The translations under genes were made by a program, and so were the position numbers. A DNA stretch of 64,000 bases from positions 62,001 to 126,000 of the forward strand of contig JBGPWL010000001.1 of the NCBI GenBank assembly GCA_041492185.1. Direction: 5' to 3'. Below the pieces are notes generated by a model that worked only from the letters and a program-made list of their open reading frames with translations, did not search any database and was not told the origin of the DNA. Origin of the DNA: JAOAPY01 sp041492185 (GTDB lineage Bacteria > Acidobacteriota > Blastocatellia > Pyrinomonadales > Pyrinomonadaceae). Positions 25,625 to 35,746 of this stretch are shown piece by piece. How positions within the stretch are numbered: the first letter of the stretch is position 1; each line of letters begins with the position of its first letter.

Positions 25625-27334
25625 CTACATCCCCTTGTAATCAGGCCCTCCGCCGCCTTCCGGCGTGACCCAGTTGATTATCTGATACGGATCCATGATG
25701 TCGCACGTCTTACAGTGCACGCAGTTTGAGAAGTTAATCTGCAAACGACGCCTGCCGTTTCCGCCGTCGTCAACCATTTCGTAAACTGCCGCCGGACAAA
25801 AGCGCTGACAAGGATTTCCATACTCTTCCACACAGCGCGTCGCGCAGATGTTTGTATCGAGCACGTGCAGGTGCACGGGTTGATCTTCGTCATGACTCAC
25901 GGCGGCGTGATAGACGTCGGTCAATTTACTGAACGTGAGCTTTTCGTCAAAGCGCAAGCCATCGTAACGCTGCTCGAGCTTGTCGCCGTGATAGCCAAAC
26001 GCGGAAAGTTTCTTCATCTCCTCATGGCCCGCCTCGGCCTTTGTTCGATCGAAGACTCCCCAAGCCCGCCCGCCGGTGATGAACTGGAATCCCGCGTTCA
26101 CCAATCCGAGCCAGCGCCCCTGCTGAAACGCCGCGTGAAAATTTCTCACCTTCCGCAATTCGGGAATAATCCAGCTCTCATTGATCAATTGCTCGTAGCG
26201 CTGTAGTTGTTTACCGGAAAAGTCATTAGCGATCAGCGCTTCAAGGATCGCTTCCGCAGCGAGCATTCCACTCTTGATTGCCGCATGAATTCCCTTCAAA
26301 CGTTGTGAGTTAAGGAAGCCGGCGCAATCCCCGACCAATAGCACGCCGTCTGCGTAAAGCTTTGGCATTGCGAAATAACCGCCGGCCACGATTGTTTTCG
26401 CGCCGTAGCGGATCATCCTGCCACCTTCGAGCAACTTCGCCACAAACGGATGCTGCTTGAAGCGTTGGAACTCGGCGTGCGGATCGAGCAAAGGATCGTG
26501 ATAGTCGAGGCCGGTCACATAACCAAGATTGAGAATGCGATTCTGCATCCCGTAAATCCAGCCGCCGCCATAGGTCCGCGAATCGGAAGGAAAGCCAAGC
26601 GTGTGTGTGACACGTCCGGCCGGATAGCGATCGTCCGGCAGCTCCCACAATTCTTTTACTCCAATACTATAAACCTGCGGCTCGCGCCCTTCGTCAAGAT
26701 GAAGGCGTTGGATAAGTTGTTTCGCCAGCGAGCCGCGCGGGCCTTCCCCCAACACGGTGACTTTCGCACGCAAGTGCACACCGGGTTCGTAGTTGTCTTT
26801 CGGCTTCCCTTCCTTGTCAACGCCTTTATCGCCCGTCCGCACGCCGATGACCTGATCGGTTTCGTCATAAAGCATTTCTGCCCCGGGAAACTCGGGAAAG
26901 ACGTTGACGCCAACCTCTTCACACTTTTCGCCCAGCCACGCGGTCAGCTTATTCAGCGAGACGATGTAGTAGCCATGATTCCTGAGCGGTGGCGGCGTGA
27001 TCGGCGACCGGATCGCCTGCTTCTGCGTCAAGTACAGAAAGTAATCTTCTTTAACTCGTGATTCGAGTGGCGCGCCTTGTTCGACGAAATCCGGTATCAG
27101 TTCCTTCAATCCTTTAGGATCCATCACCGCGCCCGACAAAATGTGCGCACCGACGCTTGCACCCTTTTCGATCACGGCGATTTCGATGTCTCTCAGCGAT
27201 TCACCCTGCCGCTCGCCTTTTGCCACAGCCTCGTTGTGTCGCTTCACGAGCCGCGCAAGGTGATAAGCTCCGCTGAGGTTCGCAGGGCCGGCGCCCACGA
27301 ACACAACGTCGAATTCCAGAGTTTCGCGTTCCAT
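25625..27334 (-). CDS. Electron transfer flavoprotein-quinone oxidoreductase
   Basis: The 569-residue enzyme passes electrons from ETF to the membrane quinone pool. It has an FAD-binding start (VVFVGAGPANLSGAYHLARL), the block GASVGAHILSGAVMDPKGL, the membrane/FAD region GDCAGFLNSQRLKGIHAAIKSG, and C-terminal iron-sulfur cysteines (CATRCVEEYG..CQRFCPA, then NCVHCKTCDIMDP). Length matches ETF-QO. The ATG at 27334 was chosen (AAGGA 7 bases upstream); a TTG one codon earlier is the alternative. It links fatty-acid or amino-acid oxidation to the respiratory chain encoded further right. The ETF subunits are not in this window. Confidence 0.94.
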   Translation of the reverse strand: MERETLEFDVVFVGAGPANLSGAYHLARLVKRHNEAVAKGERQGESLRDIEIAVIEKGASVGAHILSGAVMDPKGLKELIPDFVEQGAPLESRVKEDYFLYLTQKQAIRSPITPPPLRNHGYYIVSLNKLTAWLGEKCEEVGVNVFPEFPGAEMLYDETDQVIGVRTGDKGVDKEGKPKDNYEPGVHLRAKVTVLGEGPRGSLAKQLIQRLHLDEGREPQVYSIGVKELWELPDDRYPAGRVTHTLGFPSDSRTYGGGWIYGMQNRILNLGYVTGLDYHDPLLDPHAEFQRFKQHPFVAKLLEGGRMIRYGAKTIVAGGYFAMPKLYADGVLLVGDCAGFLNSQRLKGIHAAIKSGMLAAEAILEALIANDFSGKQLQRYEQLINESWIIPELRKVRNFHAAFQQGRWLGLVNAGFQFITGGRAWGVFDRTKAEAGHEEMKKLSAFGYHGDKLEQRYDGLRFDEKLTFSKLTDVYHAAVSHDEDQPVHLHVLDTNICATRCVEEYGNPCQRFCPAAVYEMVDDGGNGRRRLQINFSNCVHCKTCDIMDPYQIINWVTPEGGGGPDYKGM

Positions 27335-27490
27335 CAATCAGTCCTTCCAAAATTCATGTGAAATGAATGGCCATTCATTTTTGTTCCAGTATAGCAAATG
27401 CGTTCATTCTCTCTAAGCTCAACGGGGGCCGGTCGCCCCCGAAATTTCTTTCAATCATCACGCCCACTCGGTGTAAACTCACACTTCACC

Positions 27491-28309
27491 ATGCGAATAA
27501 GAATTCCCAGACTGAACCGAAAGACTATCGGCGTCGCTGCACTTTTAGTGGCGTCAGCGCTGTCTGTCGGCGTCATGCGTTCCACGGTTCGCAAAGGGTG
27601 TTTGTCAGAAGGATCGAATGCGAGTTCTGTCGCACGCCTTTCTGCTGTGCCTCCCATCATTCTCTGGGCTTGGGAGCGTCCGGAGCAGCTTGATTTCATC
27701 GATCCAACACGCGTAGGCGTGGCTTTTCTATCCCAGACGCTTTACCTGCGTGGTGACCAGGTCGTGGCGCAGCCGCGCCGGCAACCACTCAACGTGCCCT
27801 CGGGTACGAGACTGATCGCCGTCACGCGCATCGAAGTCGATCGCTCCCCTGCTCTTTCAAGCGAACAGATTAACCGCGTCGTCCAGAAAATTGGTGAGGT
27901 TGCCCGATCGCCGGAGGTCATCGGCGTACAGGTTGATTTCGACGCCACACGCTCTCAGCAAAAGTTTTATCACGATATGTTGGTGGCGTTGCGGCGCGCG
28001 CTCCCAGGCTCAACCGGTCTCTCAATTACCGCGCTGGCCTCATGGTGCCAGGGCGATAACTGGATGAGCGATCTGCCGCTGGATGAAGCCGTGCCTATGT
28101 TGTTTCGCATGGGAATCGAGCGGAGGCAAATCCTCTCGCAACTTTCTTCGGGAGCGAATTTCAATTCAACTCTCTGCCGCAACAGCGCGGGAATCTCGAC
28201 CGACGAACCGCTGACGTTCATTCCCAGGAGCGCGCGGATCTATGTTTTTAACACGAAGCCATGGTCATCAAGTGCCATGCAGAAAGTTATGGAGACTTAT
28301 CAACGATGA
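27491..28309 (+). CDS. DUF3142-family secreted protein
   Basis: The 272-residue protein begins with a basic, hydrophobic leader (about 1-26) and carries DUF3142 hallmarks: ILWAWERPEQLDFIDPTRVG, VAFLSQTLYLRGDQV and QVDFDATRSQQKFYHDMLVAL. The family resembles a TIM-barrel glycoside-hydrolase-like fold, but its activity is unknown to me. The ATG at 27491 was chosen over frame positions up to 93 bases earlier because the leader begins there. Its stop overlaps the next gene (ATGA), so the two are coupled. Confidence 0.82.
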   Translation: MRIRIPRLNRKTIGVAALLVASALSVGVMRSTVRKGCLSEGSNASSVARLSAVPPIILWAWERPEQLDFIDPTRVGVAFLSQTLYLRGDQVVAQPRRQPLNVPSGTRLIAVTRIEVDRSPALSSEQINRVVQKIGEVARSPEVIGVQVDFDATRSQQKFYHDMLVALRRALPGSTGLSITALASWCQGDNWMSDLPLDEAVPMLFRMGIERRQILSQLSSGANFNSTLCRNSAGISTDEPLTFIPRSARIYVFNTKPWSSSAMQKVMETYQR

Positions 28310-30597
28310 ACAGTCGAACCGTATGCGCCATCGCCTTGATGGGCGTTCTTCTTTTGAGCTCTCAGCCGTCGCTCGCCTGCGGTCCATTCTCGCTGGATGC
28401 AGTATTCACCTTCACCGTCCATCCTGAGTATCCGTTGGATAGTTTTGCGGGCGGCAAGATCGGCGTCATTGAACCAAGCCATGCGCGTTCATATCTTTTT
28501 GTCGCTTATCGTTATCTCAACGGCGCCAGCTTCAATGCGGAGGAGCAGAAAGCCCTGGTCGAACTATGGCATGACCGTCTGGACTTTACCTGGCCCGAGT
28601 ATGACCAGGAATGGCCCAAGCCCTGGCTCGCAGCGCGACAGAAAGTTCCCGGCGTCACGCCGGCGCCAACGATCAGCGTCGATCGCCATCGTGAAAAGCC
28701 CAACGAGTACGAAACGTATCTCAATTGCCAGAAGGACGCTTTTGAAACCGCGGCTGCCACACTCGAAGCACGTATCAAGGAGTTTGGGGCCGAGAGCGCT
28801 GAGATCAAAGACTGGGTTTCAGCCCAGGATCAGGTCTTCGCCAATTGTTCTGAGGGGCAACATCTTCCCGGCGCCGCGACTGCTGAAGCTCCCCCGCTGC
28901 TTCGCTCGGACAGAAGCTATCAAATCGCGGCGGCAAACTTCTACTCCGGCAACTTCGATGAAGCACAAAAACTCTTCGTCGCAATCTCGGACGACAACAG
29001 CTCTCCATGGCGCCAGACTGCGCAATACCTCGTCGCTCGCACACTAATTCGCAAGGCGAGCCTCGGTCCAAAGGAAGGAAGAGATACCGCGCTGGGCCAG
29101 GCCGAGGAGCAATTGAGAAAGATTATCGGTGATCAGAAGCTCGCGTCCACACATCTTGCGGCAGCGCGCTTGCTGAATCTCGTACGTGTGCGACTCCATC
29201 CTGAGGAGAAGCTGCACGAGCTGGCGCATTCGTTGTTGCGGAAGGAACAGAATGAGAGGCTGAAACAGGATCTTTGGGACTACACAATTTTGCTCGACGG
29301 CTTTATCGGCGATGATGATTCCAGCAAGAAGAGAGAACTGCCGGCAAGTCTCACGCAGGACGATCTGACGGATTGGCTAGCTACGATCCAAGCCTCCGAC
29401 TCCGGCTCACTCAATCATGCGATTACCAAATGGCAACAGCAACGTTCCGTTGCCTGGCTCGTCGCGGCACTGGGAAAGATAGACGGTCATCACGCGAAGG
29501 TCGCAGAATTAGTTTCAACAGGCGCAAAGATCGGCCCCGACTCCCCTGCGTTTCCTTCGGTCAGCTTTCACACGATTCGCCTGGCCATAGAATCGGGAAA
29601 GCTCGATCAGGCCCGTACGCGACTGGACGAGATCCTCGCCAAGCACAAATCGCGTCTTCCCACTTCGTCAGTCAATCTCTTCTTGGGTCAACGCATGATG
29701 CTGGCGACGGATCTAGGAGAGTTTCTTACTTTTGCTCAACGCGTGCCAGCCGCTTTTAGTTGGAACGACGACGGTCGCGAGATCCCCGCAGAAGCTTCCG
29801 AGGTCGGAGAAGACATCAAGACTATGCAAGGTCAAAAACTCTTCGACCTGGATGGCGCCGAAATACTAAACAAGAGAATCCCGCTCGCTATTTTGAAAGA
29901 GGCCGCAATGAGCGATGTGTTACCGGTGCATTTGCGCCGCGACGTCGCCCAGGCAGCGTGGATTAGAGCGATCCTTTTGAACGACTATAAGACTGCCAAA
30001 GAGTTGGTGCCTACTCTGAATCGTCTCGTTCCCCAGATGCGCTTGCTGCTCGCGGAGTATGCGCAGGCGCAGCAAGCCGACGCGACAAAGTTTTCGGCTC
30101 TCTACCTTTGGTTGAAGTTTCCCGGAGTAGAACCAGTGGTTGATGCAGGCGTCGGTCGTCGAACGCAACTTAACCAGCAGGAATCATTTCGCGATAATTG
30201 GTGGTGCTCGTCGGCTATCTCTCCTGAGGTCGCCGGAGAGTCTGAAAGCGAGCAGACTCAAGGCGCGACCGCACGCCCGATCACGGCAAGGACTGACGCT
30301 AATGCCCTCTCGTTCGTGTCAACTGCCCAGAGGGACGCAGCCGCCAGGGAACACAATCAGTTGAAGGCGCTGGGTGCGGCGCCCAACTATCTCTGCCGTG
30401 AGGTAATTGCCTGGGCGACAAAGAGCCCGAGCGACCCGCGCGTCCCCGAAGCGCTACATCTTGCCGTCAGAACGACTCGCTATGGTTGCACCGACAAAGA
30501 AACGGCCCGGTGGTCCAAAGCTGCGTTTGATTTGCTTCATCGCCGTTATCCCGCAAGCCCGTGGGCAAAGAAAACTCCATACTGGTTCAAAGATTGA
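28306..30597 (+). CDS. Large secreted helical-repeat protein, partner of DUF3142
   Basis: The 763-residue protein starts with a signal peptide (CAIALMGVLLLSSQPSLACG), then an acidic, aromatic N-terminal domain, and from about residue 190 alpha-helical repeats of TPR-like character (YSGNFDEAQKLFVAISDD; ARTRLDEILAKHK). The C-terminus ends in CREVIAWATKSPSDPRVPEALHLAVR and RYPASPWAKKTPYW, typical of a final TPR pair. Cysteines near the signal peptide and C-terminus could form disulfides. It is translationally coupled to DUF3142 (ATGA). I do not recognise a named family; a periplasmic scaffolding role is inferred. Confidence 0.75.
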   Translation: MNSRTVCAIALMGVLLLSSQPSLACGPFSLDAVFTFTVHPEYPLDSFAGGKIGVIEPSHARSYLFVAYRYLNGASFNAEEQKALVELWHDRLDFTWPEYDQEWPKPWLAARQKVPGVTPAPTISVDRHREKPNEYETYLNCQKDAFETAAATLEARIKEFGAESAEIKDWVSAQDQVFANCSEGQHLPGAATAEAPPLLRSDRSYQIAAANFYSGNFDEAQKLFVAISDDNSSPWRQTAQYLVARTLIRKASLGPKEGRDTALGQAEEQLRKIIGDQKLASTHLAAARLLNLVRVRLHPEEKLHELAHSLLRKEQNERLKQDLWDYTILLDGFIGDDDSSKKRELPASLTQDDLTDWLATIQASDSGSLNHAITKWQQQRSVAWLVAALGKIDGHHAKVAELVSTGAKIGPDSPAFPSVSFHTIRLAIESGKLDQARTRLDEILAKHKSRLPTSSVNLFLGQRMMLATDLGEFLTFAQRVPAAFSWNDDGREIPAEASEVGEDIKTMQGQKLFDLDGAEILNKRIPLAILKEAAMSDVLPVHLRRDVAQAAWIRAILLNDYKTAKELVPTLNRLVPQMRLLLAEYAQAQQADATKFSALYLWLKFPGVEPVVDAGVGRRTQLNQQESFRDNWWCSSAISPEVAGESESEQTQGATARPITARTDANALSFVSTAQRDAAAREHNQLKALGAAPNYLCREVIAWATKSPSDPRVPEALHLAVRTTRYGCTDKETARWSKAAFDLLHRRYPASPWAKKTPYWFKD

Positions 30598-30692
30598 GGG
30601 ATGTCCGCCCGGTCTTTTGGCTCACCCGCTGAGAGTTCTCGTGCTTCTTCCACCTTTCTTTGACCACTCTGTAGAATGAGATCGAATTTCGA

Positions 30693-32768
30693 ATGAGCGA
30701 AGCGAAACATACCAACCGCCTAATCAAGGAAACCAGTCCTTACCTGCTCCAGCACGCGCACAACCCCGTGGACTGGTTCGCCTGGAGCGAGGAAGCATTT
30801 GAGCAAGCGCGGCGCGAAGATAAGCCTGTTCTCTTGAGCATCGGTTATTCAGCTTGTCACTGGTGCCACGTTATGGAGCATGAATCGTTTGAGAACGAAG
30901 AGATCGCGAAGCTCATGAATGCGAGTTTCGTCAACATCAAAGTGGATCGCGAGGAGCGTCCGGATCTGGATCAAATCTACATGAACGCCGTCCAGATGAT
31001 GACGCAACACGGCGGCTGGCCCATGACGGTCTTCCTCACTCCGGAAGGCGTGCCGTTTTATGGCGGGACTTATTTTCCGCCGGAGGACCGTCACAACATG
31101 CCCGGCTTCCCCCGCGTCCTTCTCAGCGTCGCGGAAGCTTATCGCAAGCAACCTGATGAAGTAACGCGCACCGCCGTCTCGATGCTCGGAGAGTTGCGGC
31201 GCTTGAATGTAGCGCGCGAGTCCAATGAACTACTCTCAAACGATCTCCTGGACGCCGCGTATCGCGGCATTATCAAAAGCTACGATTCGTCGAATGGTGG
31301 TTTTGGCGGCGCGCCAAAGTTCCCGCCGGCGATGACTCTGGAATTTTTGCTCCGTATTCACCACCGAACTGGAAGACAAGACGCGCTGGAAATCGTAAAG
31401 CATACGTGTCGGAAGATGGCCCAGGGAGGTATCTACGATCAACTAGGTGGCGGGTTTCACCGCTACGCGACCGACGCCAAATGGCTGGTCCCCCATTTTG
31501 AGAAGATGCTTTACGACAACGCTCTACTATCTCGACTCTACTTGCACCTTTACCAGGTTACCGGTGATGCGTCAGTCCGAAGAGTTGCGGAACAGACGCT
31601 CGATTACGTTGCGCGCGAGATGACCGACGCGCAGGGCGGGTTCTACTCGACGCAGGACGCGGACTCCGAGGGTCACGAAGGAAAGTTCTTCGTCTGGACC
31701 ATTGAAGAGATAGAGGAGGTGTTGGGAGCGGGAGACAGTTCGCTATTCTGCACCTACTTCAATGTAACGCACGCGGGAAACTTCGAAGACAAGAACATCT
31801 TCAACGTTACGCGTTCAGACGAGGAGCTAGCAGCGACGGAAAATATTTCGGTTGAAAATCTGCTCGATAGGATCAACCTAGGTGCGCAGAAGCTTTTCGC
31901 TGCTCGCGAGCAGCGGATCAAGCCTGGTCGTGATGAAAAAATTCTGACGGCATGGAACGGCCTCATGCTGGCTGGTTTTGCTGAAGCGGCCGCGATTTTC
32001 GATCGCCGTGACTATGCACAACTTGCTCGGACCAATGCTCGCTTCCTGCTCGACAACCTGCGACGCAACGGATTGCTCCTGCGCTCCTATAAAGATGGAC
32101 AGGCGAAACTCAATGGCTATCTCGAAGACTATGCATTTCTGATTGATGGACTCTTATCTCTCTTCGAAGCAACTGGCGAGTTCAACTGGTTCGAAGAAGC
32201 TGCCGTCCTAACGCATACGATGATTGAGGAGTTTTGGGATGAAGAGGATGGTGGCTTCTACTTTACCGGTAAGAGTCACGAAACGCTCATTGTTCGCACA
32301 AAGGATTACTTCGACAATGCGACTCCGTCCGGAAATTCGGTGGCTGCCGACGTTCTCTTGCGACTCGCCTTATTAACTGACAATGACGACTACCGGCGGC
32401 GCGCAACCACGGTTCTACGGCTGATTGCCGAACCATTGCAACGATATCCTTCGGCATTTGGCCGGGCGCTTTCCGCTCTCGATTTCTATCTTTCGTCCCC
32501 CAAGGAAATTGCGATTCTCGGCGATCCTGGATCAGCTGATACATTGTCGCTGCAACACGAGGTCTGGAAGCGTTACCTTCCAAACAAAGTGCTCGCTCAG
32601 GCGTCGCCAGCCAGCAATCAAGTGGCTGATGTGATACCCCTTGTGCGGGACCGAGATCTCCGTGATGGACGCTCAACGGCCTTTGTATGTGAGCACTATA
32701 CCTGTCGCCAGCCCGTCACGGACGCCGACGAGCTCGCTGCCCAACTTTCGTCGGCGCAGGCATTCTGA
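30693..32768 (+). CDS. Thioredoxin-domain protein, YyaL/SSP411 family
   Basis: The 691-residue protein has the family's N-terminal thioredoxin-like domain (TSPYLLQHAHNPVDWFAW; GYSACHWCHVMEHESFE with the CxxC; GGWPMTVFLTP) followed by a long alpha/alpha barrel related to N-acylglucosamine epimerases (PKFPPAMTLEFLLRIHHR; HFEKMLYDNALLSRLY). Human homologue SPATA20 is in this family; the biochemical role is not established. It lacks a signal peptide. The ATG at 30693 follows a T-rich stretch with no strong ribosome-binding site. Confidence 0.9.
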   Translation: MSEAKHTNRLIKETSPYLLQHAHNPVDWFAWSEEAFEQARREDKPVLLSIGYSACHWCHVMEHESFENEEIAKLMNASFVNIKVDREERPDLDQIYMNAVQMMTQHGGWPMTVFLTPEGVPFYGGTYFPPEDRHNMPGFPRVLLSVAEAYRKQPDEVTRTAVSMLGELRRLNVARESNELLSNDLLDAAYRGIIKSYDSSNGGFGGAPKFPPAMTLEFLLRIHHRTGRQDALEIVKHTCRKMAQGGIYDQLGGGFHRYATDAKWLVPHFEKMLYDNALLSRLYLHLYQVTGDASVRRVAEQTLDYVAREMTDAQGGFYSTQDADSEGHEGKFFVWTIEEIEEVLGAGDSSLFCTYFNVTHAGNFEDKNIFNVTRSDEELAATENISVENLLDRINLGAQKLFAAREQRIKPGRDEKILTAWNGLMLAGFAEAAAIFDRRDYAQLARTNARFLLDNLRRNGLLLRSYKDGQAKLNGYLEDYAFLIDGLLSLFEATGEFNWFEEAAVLTHTMIEEFWDEEDGGFYFTGKSHETLIVRTKDYFDNATPSGNSVAADVLLRLALLTDNDDYRRRATTVLRLIAEPLQRYPSAFGRALSALDFYLSSPKEIAILGDPGSADTLSLQHEVWKRYLPNKVLAQASPASNQVADVIPLVRDRDLRDGRSTAFVCEHYTCRQPVTDADELAAQLSSAQAF

Positions 32769-32818
32769 GAGACTGATGGTCTTCAAACCGATCAGCCCCA
32801 GCTCACACGCGAAAACTC

Positions 32819-32848
32819 TTGACTCCAAACCCTTAAAAGCGTTATCTT
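32819..32848 (+). promoter_or_regulatory. Candidate sigma-70 promoter before the GGDEF/HD-GYP gene
   Basis: TTGACT (32819-32824) is followed, 18 bases later, by TATCTT (32843-32848). The -35 fits well and the -10 only partly. It would leave a leader of about 170 bases before the ATG at 33023. By-eye assignment. Confidence 0.3.
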
Positions 32849-33022
32849 TAGCTCGTGATAAACAACGTTGGCCCTTGCTGGCGGTATTTATCCTCCTAAA
32901 AGCTTTACTTGCCAACCCGGCATCCGACTTCGTTCACGCTCCGAAACTGCAAACGGGAATTAGTTTTCCATCAGCTTTTGAAACCCTGCGTTCGACATAA
33001 CGCCAAGCTCAGTAAGCCAATT

Positions 33023-35554
33023 ATGGCGCCACGAAACTGGAAGAGTCTCGCTCTCGTACTCCCAAGCTTTACCATCGGTCTCACACTCGTGTTTGCGGCG
33101 GTCATTTCCACGGCAAGATTGCCGCTGCTGAGTTGGTCGGGCCTCGGACCTATGTTTGTATTGTTGCTTCTCACCTTGGCAGCCAGCCGGTTCACCGTAA
33201 CAGTGACCAGCGCCGATGGACTTAGTCATAGCCGCAAATCCATCGCTGACGCCTTTGTACTTTTGGCAGTGATGGTTTATGCGGTCCCCCCTGCCAACAC
33301 TGCCGGACCGGCGACGATCCTCGCGGCGCTTGTAGGCGTCGTCTCGTCCTACGCTTACGCCCGCCGGCGAGCGTTGATTTTCACGACCAGCATCACAGTG
33401 ATTTCAACCTTCATCGCAGCACATTCGTACCGCTTGCTTTATGTCCTGTTTGATGGCGCCAGATCCAATGTTCCTCAAGGTGCTTCCATTAGCGTCCTGC
33501 TCGTACCGCTCTGTTTTCTTGCGGTAGTTCAATATCTCGTGAGCACAATGGCCGCGACGGCATTCCTCAGCCTGGATTCTGGCAAAGCGCGCATATTTCC
33601 CTCGAAAGAGAGTTTGGTGTGGACCTCGCTCACTGAGGTGGCGGGAGCTTCTTCTGCGGTGTTGTTCTATTCCGCAATCCATGGCGGCGGCTGGCCGTTC
33701 GTCTTCCTGGGGCTACTCATCAGCGGTCTCGCTCACCTGCTCTATCGATTCAACGAGAACCGTCTAGTGGAAGTAAAACTGGCGGAGACTGAGAAGCATC
33801 GATACCTGCAGCAGATGGCTGACATTCACATGAACACAATTGAATCTCTCGCCATCGCGATCGATGCGAAAGACCAAACCACTCATGGCCACGTGCGCAG
33901 GACGCAAATCTACGCAAGCGAAATGGGCAAACTGTTTGATGTGACTGGCGCGGAATTGCAAGCACTCATCGCCGGAGCGCTGTTGCACGACATTGGCAAG
34001 CTGGCGGTGCCAGAATACATTCTGAACAAGCCGGGCAAATTAACAGAGGCCGAATTCGCCAAGATGAAGATCCATCCCACGGTGGGCGGAGACATCTTGA
34101 AACGCGTTAAGTTTCCCTACCCGGTCGAAGACATCGTTCGCTACCACCACGAGAAGTGGGATGGAACCGGCTACCCAAGAGGTCTCAAAGGCGAAGCGAT
34201 TCCCCTGGTGGCGCGCATCATCTCCGTGGTCGATTTCTATGATGCCACGCGTTGCGATCGCCCGTACCGCATGGGAATGCAGCGAGAAGATTCCATTGCG
34301 CTGCTTCGTAATATGTCGGGCTCAGCTTTTGATCCGCAACTGGTCCAGGTCTTCGTGGAGCACGTTGAAGAGTTTGACAAGCTTATCGGTACTGAAGACA
34401 TTCAGGAGCAGGTGGCATCCGATCAGCTTGATTACGAGACGTCGACTCGTCCCGATGCGGGTTTGGCCTCAGACATACTAGGCACGCCCGATCGTAAGTT
34501 GGGTTTCAGATCGATTACCGAAGCCCAGCGCGAAGTGTTTGCGCTCCATGAAATCGCGCAGACGATTGGCTCGTCGCTAAACCTGAACGACACAGTGACG
34601 CTTGTCACAGGTAAGCTGCGTGCGATCGTTCCGTTCGACACCTGCATCATCTTTACAGTCGATGATCGGTCCGGGAAGGCGATTGCGGTTCATGTTGCCG
34701 GCGAGCATGCTGAGGTTTTCGCGCGTCGAAGAATCCAAATCGGCGACGGCATAACTGGATGGGTGATCGCCAACGGCCGATCGATGTGCAACGCGTCACC
34801 CGAACTCGATCTGGTGGGCTTACCAGAGGAGATAACAAGACAATTTCGTGGCGTGTTGGTCTCGCCACTGCTGCGAGAAGATGGGGCTTTCGGCTCTATC
34901 ACGCTCTATTCAAAGAGCCGCACGTCTTATACATCCGAGCATGTCCGCCTGCTTGAATCGGTGGCCCAGCATGCATCGAGCGCGTTAAATAATGCGTTGA
35001 CCTTCGAGAAAACGAAGGAGAGCGCGCTGACTGACCCGCTGACAGACCTTCCAAATGCGCGGAGCTTCTACATGATGGTCGAACAGCGAATTGCGGAGTG
35101 CCAACGCATGAACCGCGAATCCCTTGCTTTGATCAGCATCGATATTGACGACTTCAAATCGATAAACGACGCTTACGGCCATGCTATTGGCGATCGTCTG
35201 CTCGCAAGCATTGCTGCCGTGATGCGCAAAGAGCTAAGGCAAATGGATATTCTCACTCGTTACGCCGGCGATGAGTTTGTCGCAATTATGCCCATGGCGT
35301 CGACCTCGATGGCCGTCTCAGTCGCGGAACGCATACGCGACTCCGTTGAGTCTAAGAAGTTCTCCGTTCGTCCGGGGCGAGTCGTTGAGGTAGGCCTCAG
35401 CCTGGGTGTGGCGTGTTTTCCTGCTGACGGAGAGACAACGGAAGAGCTACTGACGTCGGCCGCGCGAAACATGCAAACCGACAAGCACTCACGCAAGACA
35501 ATTGCCATCCTTTCGATGGCCCCGACTGCCGCAACAATCGACGCACTTACCTAG
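33023..35554 (+). CDS. Membrane c-di-GMP enzyme: HD-GYP, GAF and GGDEF domains
   Basis: The 843-residue protein has about seven to eight hydrophobic segments (1-260), then an HD-GYP phosphodiesterase domain (HDIGKLAVPEYIL near 321; HHEKWDGTGYPRGL near 374), a GAF domain (about 500-645; GDGITGWVIANGRSM) and a GGDEF domain (DIDDFKSINDAYGHAIGDRLL; signature AGDEF near 747). The AGDEF variant is often still active, and the RxxD inhibitory site (RQMD, five residues before AGDEF) is present. The GYP and catalytic His/Asp are intact, so it may both make and break c-di-GMP under GAF control. HD-GYP before GAF-GGDEF in one chain is uncommon. Confidence 0.88.
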   Translation: MAPRNWKSLALVLPSFTIGLTLVFAAVISTARLPLLSWSGLGPMFVLLLLTLAASRFTVTVTSADGLSHSRKSIADAFVLLAVMVYAVPPANTAGPATILAALVGVVSSYAYARRRALIFTTSITVISTFIAAHSYRLLYVLFDGARSNVPQGASISVLLVPLCFLAVVQYLVSTMAATAFLSLDSGKARIFPSKESLVWTSLTEVAGASSAVLFYSAIHGGGWPFVFLGLLISGLAHLLYRFNENRLVEVKLAETEKHRYLQQMADIHMNTIESLAIAIDAKDQTTHGHVRRTQIYASEMGKLFDVTGAELQALIAGALLHDIGKLAVPEYILNKPGKLTEAEFAKMKIHPTVGGDILKRVKFPYPVEDIVRYHHEKWDGTGYPRGLKGEAIPLVARIISVVDFYDATRCDRPYRMGMQREDSIALLRNMSGSAFDPQLVQVFVEHVEEFDKLIGTEDIQEQVASDQLDYETSTRPDAGLASDILGTPDRKLGFRSITEAQREVFALHEIAQTIGSSLNLNDTVTLVTGKLRAIVPFDTCIIFTVDDRSGKAIAVHVAGEHAEVFARRRIQIGDGITGWVIANGRSMCNASPELDLVGLPEEITRQFRGVLVSPLLREDGAFGSITLYSKSRTSYTSEHVRLLESVAQHASSALNNALTFEKTKESALTDPLTDLPNARSFYMMVEQRIAECQRMNRESLALISIDIDDFKSINDAYGHAIGDRLLASIAAVMRKELRQMDILTRYAGDEFVAIMPMASTSMAVSVAERIRDSVESKKFSVRPGRVVEVGLSLGVACFPADGETTEELLTSAARNMQTDKHSRKTIAILSMAPTAATIDALT

Positions 35555-35577
35555 CTTGGTTTGTTGTTGTCTATATC

Positions 35578-35608
35578 AGGAGCACGCTGCATGATGTGGC
35601 GTGCTCCT
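35578..35608 (+). terminator. 10-bp stem-loop after the c-di-GMP gene
   Basis: AGGAGCACGC (35578-35587) pairs perfectly with GCGTGCTCCT (35599-35608) over an 11-base loop, 24 bases after the GGDEF gene's stop. Only two T follow, so it is a stable hairpin with weak evidence for intrinsic termination. Confidence 0.4.
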
Positions 35609-35630
35609 TACTCGTTGCGAGCCATCGTTT

Positions 35631-35660
35631 TTGGACGCCATCGCGCATCTCGCGTATAAT
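35631..35660 (+). promoter_or_regulatory. Probable sigma-70 promoter of the pyruvate dehydrogenase genes
   Basis: A perfect -10 TATAAT (35655-35660) is preceded 18 bases upstream by TTGGAC (35631-35636), sharing TTG with the consensus. The predicted start is about 80 bases before the pdhA ATG. It is directly downstream of the stem-loop at 35578-35608. Confidence 0.55.
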
Positions 35661-35746
35661 CCAGACTTTCGCCAATGATACTGATTCGATTGGCCCAGGC
35701 AGAAACTTAGAGTTCGCGGGACGAATGTCTTTGATGCAAACGCAAG

